Shown: one piece after another, positions 7,378 through 15,664 of the stretch | How the letters are laid out: the number at the start of each line of letters is the position of its first letter | Numbering within the stretch: position 1 is the first letter of the stretch | DNA from: Pseudomonadota bacterium | Lineage (GTDB): Bacteria; Pseudomonadota; Alphaproteobacteria; Sphingomonadales; Sphingomonadaceae | Assembly (NCBI GenBank): GCA_023426225.1 | Contig: JAFABD010000210.1 | Location: forward strand, 1-28,876 | DNA: 28,876 bases | Direction: 5' to 3' | Translations under genes and position numbers: made by a program | Notes under the pieces: generated by a model | Databases searched by the model: none | What the model saw: only the letters and a program-made list of their open reading frames with translations | Told to the model about the DNA's origin: nothing

Positions 7378-7393
7378 CTAACCGCCTCTTAAC
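7378..7393 (+). promoter_or_regulatory. CtrA-box-like site upstream of cheA
   Basis: CTAA (7378-7381), 7 bases, then TTAAC (7389-7393) differs by one base from the CtrA consensus TTAA-N7-TTAA(C). It lies 42 bases before the cheA ATG, in a rare AT-containing stretch of this GC-rich region. A TTGACT just upstream (7374-7379) could be a -35 element, but I see no convincing -10. Confidence 0.45.
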
Positions 7394-7435
7394 TTCCGTG
7401 CGGCACAAGGCTCCGGCAATTCTGCTCGGGGCACC

Positions 7436-9757
7436 ATGGACGACCTGATTCAGGAATTCATCGCCGAGACGCGCGAAACGCTGGAGGCGCTTTCGGGCGA
7501 GATCGTCGCATGGGAAGCGCACCCCGGCGATCGCGCGCGGCTGGATGCCATTTTCCGCTTCGTCCATACCGTCAAGGGAAGCTGCGGCTTTCTGGAACTG
7601 CCGCGGCTGGGCCGGCTGAGCCACGCCGCCGAGGACGTGCTGGCGCAGGTGCGCGCGGGCGAGCGCGTACCGGACCGGGCGCTGGTGAATGCCGTGCTCG
7701 CGGTGGTCGACCGCATCGGCGAACTGGTCGAGGCCATCGAATCGGGAACCGCGCTCGACGCGAGCGGCGACGAGCTGCTGATCGCCGCGCTGGCGGAGGG
7801 CGCCGAGCAGGTGATGCAGGCCGCGCCCGGAAGCGCGCCCCGCGCGCCGACGCGCAGCGTGCGGCTGAACGTCGAGCTGCTCGACCGGATGATGCTGGGC
7901 ATGTCCGACATGGTGCTGGCGCGCAACGAACTGGCGCGGCGACTGCGCCAGGGCGAGGTCGATCCGGCGATCGAGGCGGCGCTGGAACGATTGTCGCTGA
8001 CGGTCAGCGAGATGCGCGACACGGTGACGCGGACGCGGATGCAGAAGATCGACGCGCTGTTTTCGGCACTGCCGCGGATGGTGCGCGACACCGCGAACGG
8101 GCTGGGCAAATCGGTGGCGCTGCACGTCGACGGCGCCGATGTCGAACTGGACCGCGAGATGATCGAGATCATGCGCGATCCGCTGGTCCACATCGTCCGC
8201 AACGCGATCGACCACGGCATCGAGGCACCGGCCGAGCGGCGTGCGGCGGGCAAGCGCGAGAGCGGCCGGCTGAGCGTCGCTGCACGCCAGTCGGGCAACC
8301 AGATCGTGATCGAGATCGCCGATGACGGGCGGGGAATCGATTCCGAGAAGCTGGTCCGCAAGCTGGTCGAGGCCGGGCGTGATGAGGCGCAGTTGCGAGC
8401 GCTCTCGCCGCGCGCGCGGCTCGACCTGATCTTCGAGCCGGGGCTGACCACCAAGGACGAGGTGAGCCAGATTTCGGGGCGCGGCGTCGGCATGGACGTG
8501 GTGCGCGCCGCCATCGAACAGATCGGCGGGCGGATCGAACTCGACAACGCACCGGGCCGCGGGTTGCGCGTCGCCATCCATGTGCCGCTGACGCTTTCGA
8601 TCATCTCGGCGATCATCGTCGGGGTGGGCGGACAGCGCTTTGCCATCCCGCGCCAGGCGATCGAGGAGATCGTCACCGACCGCAGCGACGCGATCCGCAT
8701 CGACATGCTCGGCGCGACGCCGGTGGCGACGGTGCGCGACCGGCGGATGCCGCTGGTCGACCTGGGCGGGCTGCTGCGCGTGCGGCGCGCGGCGAATGAC
8801 GGGCCGCAACTGCTCGCGATCGTGAGCGTGAGCGACGGCAGCTATGCGCTGGCGGTCGACACCGTGCTCGACAATGAGGAACTGGTGGTCAAGCCCGCGT
8901 CGCCCGCGGTGATGAGCACGGGCATCTATGCGGGGCAGACGCTGCCCGACAGCGGGTTGCCGATGCTGATGCTCGACTGTGCGGGCGTGGCGCGCCAGGC
9001 GGGGCTGGTCTTTACCCGCGACGTCGAGGAAGCGTTCGAGGACGAGGCCGAGGAGGCGCCGCCGCCGGGGATCCCCGCGCTGCTGTTCCGCGATCTCGAC
9101 GGCGTGCGGCGCGCAGTGCCGCTGAGCGTCGTCGACCGTGTGGAGCAGGTGCCGGGAAGCGCGGTGCGCTTTGCCGCCGGGCGGTTCCGCGTCGCGATCG
9201 AGGGGCGGCTGCTGCCGCTGGCGGCGCAGGGCGACCTGGAAGGGCGGACGCAGATCGACCTGCTGCGGCTGAAGGACGACACGAGCGAGGTCGCCTATGC
9301 GATCGCCGAGGCGCACGACATCGTCGTGCTGCCCGACGCGGTGGCGCCGGCGCGCGAGCCGGGGCCGATCGCGGGCGTCGTCCTGATGGACGACGAGCAG
9401 ATCGAGCTGCTCGACATGCTGTGGGTGTTCGACGAACATGCCGATCGCGAGGCGGCCGACGACGCGCCGCTGTGCCTGATCGCGGGCGATGCCGATGGCT
9501 GGATGACCTCGTTCGTGCGCCCGCTGCTCGAAAGCGCGGGCTATCGCGTAGCGGCGCAGCTCCCGCCCGGTGAACGTGCGGCGGTGGTGCTGGCGAGCGA
9601 GGAAGGCGCGACACCCCCGGCCGGGGCGGCGGCGCCCGTCGTCCGGCTGCGCCGCACGCGCGCGGCCGCCGGGGCGAACGACGACAGCGTCTATCGCTAT
9701 GACCGCGCGGGGCTGTTGCGCGCGCTGGAAGCGCGCGTGACGGGGCAGGGACGATGA
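7436..9757 (+). CDS. cheA: Chemotaxis histidine kinase CheA with extra C-terminal domains
   Basis: CheA autophosphorylates in response to receptors and passes phosphate to CheY and CheB. Of 773 residues, an HPt domain comes first (His44 in FVHTVKGSCGF), then a short linker with no obvious P2 domain. Next come the dimerisation helices (about 140-205), the ATPase domain with N box (HIVRNAIDHG, 252-261), G1 (DDGRGID) and G2 (GRGVGMD), and a CheW-like P5 domain (about 385-525). After that are a second CheW-like segment (about 545-665) and a terminal receiver-like fold (about 677-768). That last fold begins LCLIAGDADGW but has VVLASEEG where the phosphorylated Asp should be. The second half may therefore be a degenerate regulatory addition. 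The stop overlaps the cheW start. Confidence 0.93.
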   Translation: MDDLIQEFIAETRETLEALSGEIVAWEAHPGDRARLDAIFRFVHTVKGSCGFLELPRLGRLSHAAEDVLAQVRAGERVPDRALVNAVLAVVDRIGELVEAIESGTALDASGDELLIAALAEGAEQVMQAAPGSAPRAPTRSVRLNVELLDRMMLGMSDMVLARNELARRLRQGEVDPAIEAALERLSLTVSEMRDTVTRTRMQKIDALFSALPRMVRDTANGLGKSVALHVDGADVELDREMIEIMRDPLVHIVRNAIDHGIEAPAERRAAGKRESGRLSVAARQSGNQIVIEIADDGRGIDSEKLVRKLVEAGRDEAQLRALSPRARLDLIFEPGLTTKDEVSQISGRGVGMDVVRAAIEQIGGRIELDNAPGRGLRVAIHVPLTLSIISAIIVGVGGQRFAIPRQAIEEIVTDRSDAIRIDMLGATPVATVRDRRMPLVDLGGLLRVRRAANDGPQLLAIVSVSDGSYALAVDTVLDNEELVVKPASPAVMSTGIYAGQTLPDSGLPMLMLDCAGVARQAGLVFTRDVEEAFEDEAEEAPPPGIPALLFRDLDGVRRAVPLSVVDRVEQVPGSAVRFAAGRFRVAIEGRLLPLAAQGDLEGRTQIDLLRLKDDTSEVAYAIAEAHDIVVLPDAVAPAREPGPIAGVVLMDDEQIELLDMLWVFDEHADREAADDAPLCLIAGDADGWMTSFVRPLLESAGYRVAAQLPPGERAAVVLASEEGATPPAGAAAPVVRLRRTRAAAGANDDSVYRYDRAGLLRALEARVTGQGR

Positions 9758-10200
9758 TGGACGGGCTGTTCCTGATCGCGGAGGTCGCCGGCCGCACCGT
9801 CGCGATCGAATCGGCGCAGGTCGAATCGGTCGTCGATATCGGCGAGGTCACCGCGGTGCCGCGTGCGTCGCAGCATGTGCGCGGGCTGGCGGCGCTGCGC
9901 AGCCGGGTCGTCACCGTGGTCGACACGCAGTCCGCGCTGGGCTTTGCCCCGATGGGCGAGGCGCACCGGGCGGTCATCACCCAGGTCGAGGGGCATCATT
10001 ACGCGATGCTCGTCGACGCGCTCGACGACGTCGCGCCGTTCGAGCTGCGCCCGCTGGGCGGCGGCGTGGTGCTCGACGATGCGTGGCGCCGTGCCGGGCG
10101 TGGCATCATCGAGCGCGACGGCGAACCGATCCTGGCGATCGACCTGACCGCGCTGGTCCCCGGTTATTCCCTCTCAAATAGTGGAAATAGCTTCGATTAA
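9754..10200 (+). CDS. cheW: Chemotaxis adaptor CheW
   Basis: CheW couples methyl-accepting receptors to CheA. The 148 residues span one CheW beta-barrel domain, with the typical VVDIGEVTAVPRAS and HVRGLAALRSRVVTVVDT segments. The ATG overlaps the cheA stop in an ATGA arrangement, indicating translational coupling; a second Met follows at once. The C-terminus after the domain is short and polar. No receptor gene is in the window, so the receptors must be encoded elsewhere. Confidence 0.93.
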   Translation: MMDGLFLIAEVAGRTVAIESAQVESVVDIGEVTAVPRASQHVRGLAALRSRVVTVVDTQSALGFAPMGEAHRAVITQVEGHHYAMLVDALDDVAPFELRPLGGGVVLDDAWRRAGRGIIERDGEPILAIDLTALVPGYSLSNSGNSFD

Positions 10201-10263
10201 CGCGGCACTTACATTCTTCAGGCAAGGTGTTGGGCGGTAGCAGGCTGCCGGGAACGGGGAATC

Positions 10264-10629
10264 ATGAAAACTTGTCTGGTCGTGGATGATTCGAAGGTCA
10301 TCCGAAAGGTCGCTCGACACATCCTTGAGACGCTGGAGTTCGAGGTGCGCGAAGCGGGAGACGGGCGCGAGGCGCTCGATTCGTGCCTGGCGTCGACGCC
10401 GGACGTGGTGCTGCTCGACTGGAACATGCCGGTGATGAGCGGCATGGATTTCCTGCGCGCGCTCAAGGCTTCGGACCTGCCGCGCAAGCCCAAGGTTGTC
10501 TTCTGCACGACCGAAAACGGCATGGCCTATATCCGCGCCGCGATCGAGGCGGGCGCGGACGAATATGTGATGAAGCCGTTCGACCGCGAGACGCTGGAGA
10601 GCAAGCTGCAGATCGTGGGCGTCGCCTGA
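10264..10629 (+). CDS. cheY: Single-domain response regulator (CheY)
   Basis: A 121-residue stand-alone receiver with all the residues for phosphorylation: acidic pair Asp8 and Asp9, phospho-acceptor Asp52 (LLDWNMPVMSG), Thr82/Thr83 and Lys104 (VMKPF). It probably receives phosphate from CheA and acts on the flagellar motor or another output. GGGGA precedes the ATG by a few bases. The gap of 63 bases after cheW is the largest within the che cluster. Confidence 0.92.
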   Translation: MKTCLVVDDSKVIRKVARHILETLEFEVREAGDGREALDSCLASTPDVVLLDWNMPVMSGMDFLRALKASDLPRKPKVVFCTTENGMAYIRAAIEAGADEYVMKPFDRETLESKLQIVGVA

Positions 10630-10639
10630 GCCTGCCGCA

Positions 10640-11713
10640 GTGATCGTCGGATCGGTCTCTCCCGCCGCAACGGTGCATGCCGGCCTGCCCGCGCAGGTGG
10701 TCATCATCGACGATTCGGTCGTCGCGCGCACGGTGCTGGCGCGGATGATCGAGGCGACCGGCCGCTTTCAGGTGGCCGGGTCGTTCAGCGACGTGCGTGC
10801 GGGGCTCGCCTATCTGCACGACCATGCGGTCGACGTGGTGCTGCTCGATATCGCGATGCCGGGGATCGACGGGATCACCGCCTTGCCCGACGTGATCGCG
10901 GCGGGACGCGGCGCGAAGGTGCTGATCGTTTCGTCCTCGGCCGATGAAGGCGCGGCGGTGACGGTGCAGGCGCTTGCGCTGGGGGCGGCCGACACGCTCG
11001 TCAAACCGGGGATCGGCGCGTTTGCGGGGCGATTCGCCGAGAAGCTGCAGGAACGGTTGCTGCGGCTGGTCGAACCGGCGATGGGGGAGGTGCATCCGGC
11101 TCCGCAGGTCGCGGCGCCCCCCGCACTCGGCACGCACGAGGTCGACCTGGTGACGATCGGCGCGTCGACGGGCGGCATCCATGCGCTGAGCCAGGTGCTG
11201 CGCGCCATTCCGCCGCATTTCACCGTGCCGATCCTGATCACGCAGCATCTGCCAGCGTCGTTCATGCCCTATTTCGCGGCGCAGGTCGCCGATCTGGGGC
11301 GGCGACCGTGCGAGGTCGCCGACGACCATATGCGGGTGCGCGCCGGGCATATCCTGGTTGCACCGGGCGATGCGCATCTGCGCGTCGTGCGGACGAGCGA
11401 CGGTGCGGCGGTGCGGTTGAGCGACGAGCGTGCGGTCAGCGGCTGTACCCCCTCGGTCGACCCGATGTTCGAATCGGCCGCCGACGTGTTCGGCCGGCGG
11501 GCGGTCGGCGTCGTGCTGAGCGGCATGGGACGCGACGGGGCCGAGGGCGCGCGGGCGCTGGTGGAGGCCGGTGCGCGTGTGGTCGCGCAGGATCGGGCCT
11601 CTTCGGTCGTCTGGGGAATGCCCGGCGCGGTGGCGACATCGGGCTGTGCCAGCGCGGTGCTGCCGCCGCACGAGATCGGCCGGCTGATCGCCACGCTGGG
11701 AGGCGGCCGGTGA
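10640..11713 (+). CDS. cheB: Chemotaxis protein-glutamate methylesterase CheB
   Basis: CheB removes methyl groups from (and deamidates) receptors during adaptation. The 357 residues have an N-terminal receiver (Asp24, Asp25, phospho-acceptor Asp70, Lys122) and a C-terminal esterase with the catalytic triad Ser176 (GASTGG), His203 (TQHLP) and Asp299 (SGMGRDG). The frame starts with a GTG at 10640, 10 bases after the cheY stop, with no visible ribosome binding site; no better in-frame start precedes the receiver. The stop overlaps the cheR ATG by one base (TGATG). Confidence 0.94.
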   Translation: MIVGSVSPAATVHAGLPAQVVIIDDSVVARTVLARMIEATGRFQVAGSFSDVRAGLAYLHDHAVDVVLLDIAMPGIDGITALPDVIAAGRGAKVLIVSSSADEGAAVTVQALALGAADTLVKPGIGAFAGRFAEKLQERLLRLVEPAMGEVHPAPQVAAPPALGTHEVDLVTIGASTGGIHALSQVLRAIPPHFTVPILITQHLPASFMPYFAAQVADLGRRPCEVADDHMRVRAGHILVAPGDAHLRVVRTSDGAAVRLSDERAVSGCTPSVDPMFESAADVFGRRAVGVVLSGMGRDGAEGARALVEAGARVVAQDRASSVVWGMPGAVATSGCASAVLPPHEIGRLIATLGGGR

Positions 11714-12588
11714 TGGCGGGAAACAGCCCAACGCCGGCCCCCACGGCATCGGCGAGCGCGATGAACGTCATCGCCGCGCTGCTCGAACAGCGCACGGGAC
11801 AGCAGATCGCGGCCAACCGGGCCTGGCGCATTGAGACAGCGCTGAAGCCGTTGCTGCGCGAAAAGCAGCTCGCCTCACTCGACGCGCTGGTCGCGCAACT
11901 GGTGCTGTCGCGGTCGCCCGAGCTGGGCGAGGCGGTGGTCGATGCGCTGCTCAACCAGGAAACGAGCTTTTTCCGCGACGCCGCGGTGATCGAGATGGTC
12001 GCCGCCGCAGCGATCGCGATGCAGGCCGAGGCGGGCGGGCGGCGGCTGCGCATCTGGTCGGCGGGCTGCTCGAACGGGCAGGAGCCGCTGTCGCTGGCGA
12101 TGCTGTTGCACGAGAACGGCCTGTTCGACGGACCGACCGCGCCCGAGATCATCGGCACCGACATTTCGCCGGCGGCGCTCGCCCGCGCGCGGGCGGCACG
12201 CTATTCGCAGTTCGAGATCCAGCGGGGGCTGCCCGTGCGGCGGATGGTCGAGTGGTTCGAGCCGGCGGGAAACGACTGGGCGGCACGGCCCGAACTGGTG
12301 CGTCGCATCCAGTTCCGCCCGCACAACCTGGTCGTCGACCCGGCGCCGTCGGGGCGGTTCGACATCGTGCTTTGCCGCAATGTGCTGCTATATTTCTCGC
12401 TGCCGCTGCGTCAGCGCGTGTTCGACATGATGGCGCAGGCGATCCGCCCCGGCGGGCTGCTCGTACTGGGTGCGGGCGAGACGGTGATCGGCCAGACGAG
12501 CCATTTCAGGCCGAGCGAGCAGTATCGCGGGCTTTATGTCGCGGGCAGCGCTGCCGAGCGGAGCGCGGCGGCCGGGCTGCCCGCCTGA
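11713..12588 (+). CDS. cheR: Chemotaxis protein methyltransferase CheR
   Basis: CheR methylates glutamates of receptors using S-adenosylmethionine. The 291 residues have a short alpha-helical N-domain with LNQETSFFRD, an SAM-binding loop (RIWSAGCSNGQEPLSLAM) and the downstream FDIVLCRNVLLYF and PGGLLVLGAGE motifs. The ATG at 11713 overlaps the cheB stop. In-frame alternatives are a GTG at 11710 and an ATG at 11761 where homology becomes strong. It is the last gene of the che cluster; 68 non-coding bases without evident structure follow. Confidence 0.93.
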   Translation: MAGNSPTPAPTASASAMNVIAALLEQRTGQQIAANRAWRIETALKPLLREKQLASLDALVAQLVLSRSPELGEAVVDALLNQETSFFRDAAVIEMVAAAAIAMQAEAGGRRLRIWSAGCSNGQEPLSLAMLLHENGLFDGPTAPEIIGTDISPAALARARAARYSQFEIQRGLPVRRMVEWFEPAGNDWAARPELVRRIQFRPHNLVVDPAPSGRFDIVLCRNVLLYFSLPLRQRVFDMMAQAIRPGGLLVLGAGETVIGQTSHFRPSEQYRGLYVAGSAAERSAAAGLPA

Positions 12589-12656
12589 CCGATGACGCCG
12601 CGCACCGCCGTGCATCGCGCTTGCCCCATGCCCCTGCGCGCTCGTAAACGCGTCCG

Positions 12657-13358
12657 ATGACCGCGGGACTTGCCATTGTCGACGCACCGTCGCCCAATTT
12701 CGACGCGCGCACGCTGCCGATCACGATGATCGTGCTGCACTATACCGGCATGGAGAGCGCGGGCGCGGCAATCGCCCGGCTGCGCGATCCGGAGGCGAAG
12801 GTTTCGGCGCATTATGTCGTCGACGAGGACGGCCGGATCCTGCGGCTCGTTCCCGAGGACAAGCGCGCGTGGCACGCCGGCCGGTCGCACTGGCGCGGGA
12901 TCACCGACGTCAATTCGGCCTCGATCGGGATCGAGATCGTCAATCCGGGGCATGAATTCGTCTATCGTCCGTTCCCGCCGACGCAGATGGAGTCGCTGAT
13001 CCCGCTCGTCGCCGACATCAAGGCGCGACACGGCATCACGCGCGGCAACGTCGTCGGCCATTCGGACGTCGCGCCGGCGCGCAAGCAGGATCCGGGCGAA
13101 CTGTTCGACTGGCATGCGCTGGCCCGACTGCGGCTGGCGCTGCCGCGGCCGACGCGCAACCTGGTCGATCCGGGCTGGGGAGACGGAGCGTTCATGCTCG
13201 CGCTCGAACGGTTCGGCTATGACGTGAGCGATCCGGTGGCTGCGGTGACGGCGTTTCAGCGCCGGTTTCGGCCCGAACTGATCGACGGCGAGATCGACCG
13301 CGAATGCTGTTGCCTGCTGTTCGCGCTGCTGCTGCCGTCGCCGCAGGGCGACGCCTGA
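12657..13358 (+). CDS. N-acetylmuramoyl-L-alanine amidase (AmpD-like)
   Basis: A zinc amidase of the amidase_2/AmpD family that cuts the bond between N-acetylmuramic acid and the stem peptide. In 233 residues the zinc ligands are His28 (VLHYTG), His135 (GHSDVAP) and Asp145, and Glu93 (GIEIVNPG) occupies the catalytic region. The C-terminal part (about 170-230) resembles a peptidoglycan-binding three-helix domain. No signal peptide is visible, which suggests a cytoplasmic AmpD-type role in muropeptide recycling, although the C-terminal domain is more like AmiD. There is no obvious ribosome binding site before the ATG. Confidence 0.88.
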   Translation: MTAGLAIVDAPSPNFDARTLPITMIVLHYTGMESAGAAIARLRDPEAKVSAHYVVDEDGRILRLVPEDKRAWHAGRSHWRGITDVNSASIGIEIVNPGHEFVYRPFPPTQMESLIPLVADIKARHGITRGNVVGHSDVAPARKQDPGELFDWHALARLRLALPRPTRNLVDPGWGDGAFMLALERFGYDVSDPVAAVTAFQRRFRPELIDGEIDRECCCLLFALLLPSPQGDA

Positions 13359-13441
13359 GATTCGGGGATAATCGCCCGGTTATCGGCCAATTCATAATAT
13401 TTGGTTACGCTTTGGAAAGGACGTGCTGGTAGCCTGAGCCA

Positions 13442-13759
13442 ATGATGGGCAACGATCCGATCAAGGCACAGGTGACGCTCGGTGTTCTGCGGGTGCGGAT
13501 GTCGGGTGTGGCGAAGCAGGATTCGAGCGGCCGCGAGGTCGTGTCGGTCACGACGCCGACCGTTGCCGACGCGACCGCGGCGCTCCGCCAGGCGGCGCGG
13601 GTGTCGGGCGCCGACGGGCTGGTGCGCGTCGGTTCGGATTATCGCCGGACCGCGATCGCTTCGGGACCGTTGAGCACGCAGACGGTGATCGAGGTCCAGG
13701 CCTGGGGCACGCCCGTGCGTGATCCCGATCCGTCGGCCACCGACGTCGAGAAGCTCTGA
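13442..13759 (+). CDS. Small hypothetical protein (weakly YbjQ-like)
   Basis: A 105-residue soluble protein. The segment from about residue 40 (ADATAALRQAARVSGADGL) followed by a strand (VRVGSDYRR) and a final IEVQAWGTPV recalls the alternating helix-strand layout of YbjQ/DUF74-type proteins, but the likeness is weak and I do not assign the family. Tandem ATG-ATG would not matter much: the first at 13442 is used. Codon use is like its neighbours. It stands alone between the amidase gene and rnpB. Confidence 0.65.
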   Translation: MMGNDPIKAQVTLGVLRVRMSGVAKQDSSGREVVSVTTPTVADATAALRQAARVSGADGLVRVGSDYRRTAIASGPLSTQTVIEVQAWGTPVRDPDPSATDVEKL

Positions 13760-13768
13760 ATAAGCGCT

Positions 13769-13792
13769 TGGCCGCGCGAAGCTGCGCGGCTA
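13769..13792 (+). terminator. Hairpin between the 105-residue ORF and rnpB
   Basis: GCCGCGC (13771-13777) and GCGCGGC (13784-13790) form a perfect stem around a 6-base loop, extendable by two more pairs. It lies 9 bases after the stop codon and 10 bases before rnpB. No T tract is present. Confidence 0.4.
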
Positions 13793-13802
13793 GAGCGGCC
13801 CG

Positions 13803-14175
<373 letters not shown>

Positions 14176-14182
14176 ATTGTTT

Positions 14183-14204
14183 CCGCAGAAATCCGCGGGT
14201 TTTT
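14183..14204 (+). terminator. Intrinsic terminator of rnpB (candidate)
   Basis: CCGC (14183-14186) pairs with GCGG (14195-14198) around an 8-base loop, with one additional wobble pair, and TTTTT follows at 14200-14204. It lies 7 bases after the rnpB 3' end. The stem is short, but the T tract and position support termination. Confidence 0.55.
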
Positions 14205-14305
14205 CCTAGTGTGCCGTGCCGGAGTTGGCACATGTGCTTTCCGTAGCGCGGCGGTTGGCGTTGATGCTGGTCAATCGTGCCCGTCGCGCCTATCTGGGGC
14301 GCGTT

Positions 14306-14842
14306 ATGGCGCGGCAGACTCGATCGACGGACTGGGGCTTCCCACGCTGGCGCGGCTATGGCGCGTCGAGCGAGGCGCAGCAGGTGCGGATGTGCGACCG
14401 TCATGGCTGTGACCAGCCGGGCAATTGCCCCGCGCCCAAATCGCCCAACAGCCGCGAGCGCTGGTATTTCTGTGCGACGCACGCGGCTGAGTACAACAAG
14501 AACTGGGACTATTTCGCCGGGCTCGACGCCGAGACCGCAGCCCAGCGCGAGCATGACGAGCGCCGCACCGCCAATGGCTATGCGAGCGCATCCTATCATG
14601 GCTGGGGCGGCGCCGGCGACGGCAGCCGTTCGCGCGAGGAGATGCGCGCGCTCGACATTCTCGAGCTCGAGGTCGATGCCGATTTCGAAGCCATCCGCAA
14701 CGCCTGGCGGCGGCTGGCCAAGGCCAACCATCCCGATGTGCGTCCGGGCGATGCCGACGCGGCGCAGCGGTTTCAGGCGATCCAGGCGGCCTATGAAGTC
14801 CTGCGTGCGGCCGAGGAACGCCGGAGCTGGAAGCCGGAGTGA
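14306..14842 (+). CDS. Zinc-finger/J-domain co-chaperone-like protein
   Basis: A 178-residue protein with a C-terminal J domain (about 112-175) that keeps the HPD motif (NHPDVRPGD) needed to stimulate DnaK. The N-terminal half holds Cys and His residues spaced like a small zinc site (CDRHGCDQPGNCPAPK, then WYFCATHAAEYN). J proteins of this build are common in Sphingomonadales; the client is unknown. An upstream GTG at 14216 would add 30 residues, but the ATG at 14306 (MARQTRS) is where the conserved DWGFPRWR segment begins and is preferred. Its stop overlaps the GTG of the next gene. Confidence 0.88.
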   Translation: MARQTRSTDWGFPRWRGYGASSEAQQVRMCDRHGCDQPGNCPAPKSPNSRERWYFCATHAAEYNKNWDYFAGLDAETAAQREHDERRTANGYASASYHGWGGAGDGSRSREEMRALDILELEVDADFEAIRNAWRRLAKANHPDVRPGDADAAQRFQAIQAAYEVLRAAEERRSWKPE

Positions 14843-15159
14843 GGCGCGCGCCGACGACGCCGGCGCTGCTGATCTGCGCCCGGTGTACCGCGCGGGCAGG
14901 GGGCGGTTTCGGTCCTGGCCGTCGCTGGTCGCTGGCACGCGCGCTGCGTCGTCACCTCTCGCCGCGGCGATGGTGGTGGCCGTTCGGGCCGAAGCCGGCA
15001 CCGATCGCCGAAGTGGCGTGCCTGGCCGTCTGTCCGCGCGGGGCGGTGACGGTCCGCCGGCCCGGCGAGCGCGCGTCGCTGACGGTGCCGCTGGGCGCCG
15101 ATGTGGGCGCGGTGGCAGACCGGCTGGGCCTGACGGCTGCCGAACATCCCCCGACTTGA
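14839..15159 (+). CDS. Thioredoxin-like [2Fe-2S] ferredoxin-like protein
   Basis: A 106-residue protein starting with GTG that overlaps the J-domain gene stop by four bases (GTGA). It has CARC near the N-terminus (residues 13-16) and CLAVCPRGAV near residue 60. The second resembles the CxxxCP-G cluster loop of thioredoxin-like [2Fe-2S] ferredoxins and the DUF1636-type metal-binding proteins, while the first Cys pair is closer together than in the classical family. The middle is rich in Arg and Trp. The likeness is moderate: metal or cluster binding is inferred from the Cys pattern. Coupling to the J protein suggests linked expression. Confidence 0.7.
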   Translation: MRRAPTTPALLICARCTARAGGGFGPGRRWSLARALRRHLSPRRWWWPFGPKPAPIAEVACLAVCPRGAVTVRRPGERASLTVPLGADVGAVADRLGLTAAEHPPT

Positions 15160-15184
15160 CAGCGACGCTTGCCGCAGCCGAGAT
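15156..15184 (+). promoter_or_regulatory. Possible sigma-70 promoter before the secreted protein gene
   Basis: A perfect -35 hexamer TTGACA (15156-15161) overlaps the stop of the preceding gene. The -10 region 17 bases later (CGAGAT) is poor. It is listed because TTGACA is rare in this GC-rich sequence. Confidence 0.25.
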
Positions 15185-15214
15185 CCGTCACGTTCATCAG
15201 GGACGGGGGGTGTC

Positions 15215-15640
15215 ATGAAGAAAGCGATGCGTGCGGCACTGGTGCCGCTGGCGATGATGGTGCCGGTCGGCGGCGCAATGGCGCAGGACGACCTGGTGGG
15301 GCGGTTGCTCGCCAAGGCTGACGAACTGTCCCGCAACGATGGATACCGGCCCACCGGATGGACGCGCTCAGGCGACCTCAAGCAGGGCGAGCGTGCCGAG
15401 CTTGCCGTCAAGCTGACCGGCGGCAAGTCCTATAAGCTCGTCGGTGCGTGCGACGGCGATTGCAAGGACATGGATATCCAGATCGTCGACCTCAACGGCC
15501 AGGAGGTCGACCGCGACGAGCTGGACGACGATTTCCCGATCGTGCACGTCCCCCAGAGCGGCAACTACACCGTGCGGGTCATCATGGCATCGTGTTCGGC
15601 ATCGCCTTGTGCCTATGGCGTGCGCGCCTACGCGAAATAG
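15215..15640 (+). CDS. Secreted beta-rich protein, unknown function
   Basis: A 141-residue protein with a clear Sec signal peptide (basic MKKAMR start, hydrophobic core, likely cleavage after AMA, residues 21-23). The mature part is beta-rich, with a conserved-looking pattern (GDLKQGERAELAVKLTGGKSYKLVGACDGDC) reminiscent of bacterial pre-peptidase C-terminal (PPC)-type jelly-roll domains. Two Cys pairs (ACDGDC and SCSASPC) could form disulfides in the periplasm. A GGGACGGGGGG purine run precedes the ATG. It is monocistronic, facing sufE on the other strand with 24 bases between them. Confidence 0.75.
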   Translation: MKKAMRAALVPLAMMVPVGGAMAQDDLVGRLLAKADELSRNDGYRPTGWTRSGDLKQGERAELAVKLTGGKSYKLVGACDGDCKDMDIQIVDLNGQEVDRDELDDDFPIVHVPQSGNYTVRVIMASCSASPCAYGVRAYAK

Positions 15641-15664
15641 CCAGAGCGGCGGCTGCGCGGGCGT

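Noticed and set aside
7226..9439. A 737-codon minus-strand ORF across cheA
   Set aside because: It is Arg/His/Gln-rich shadow sequence of a firmly identified cheA, a common effect of high GC.
10197..10211. A CtrA-like site before cheY
   Set aside because: TTAA is followed by TTAC only at a spacing of 8, and the first half overlaps the cheW stop; too far from consensus.
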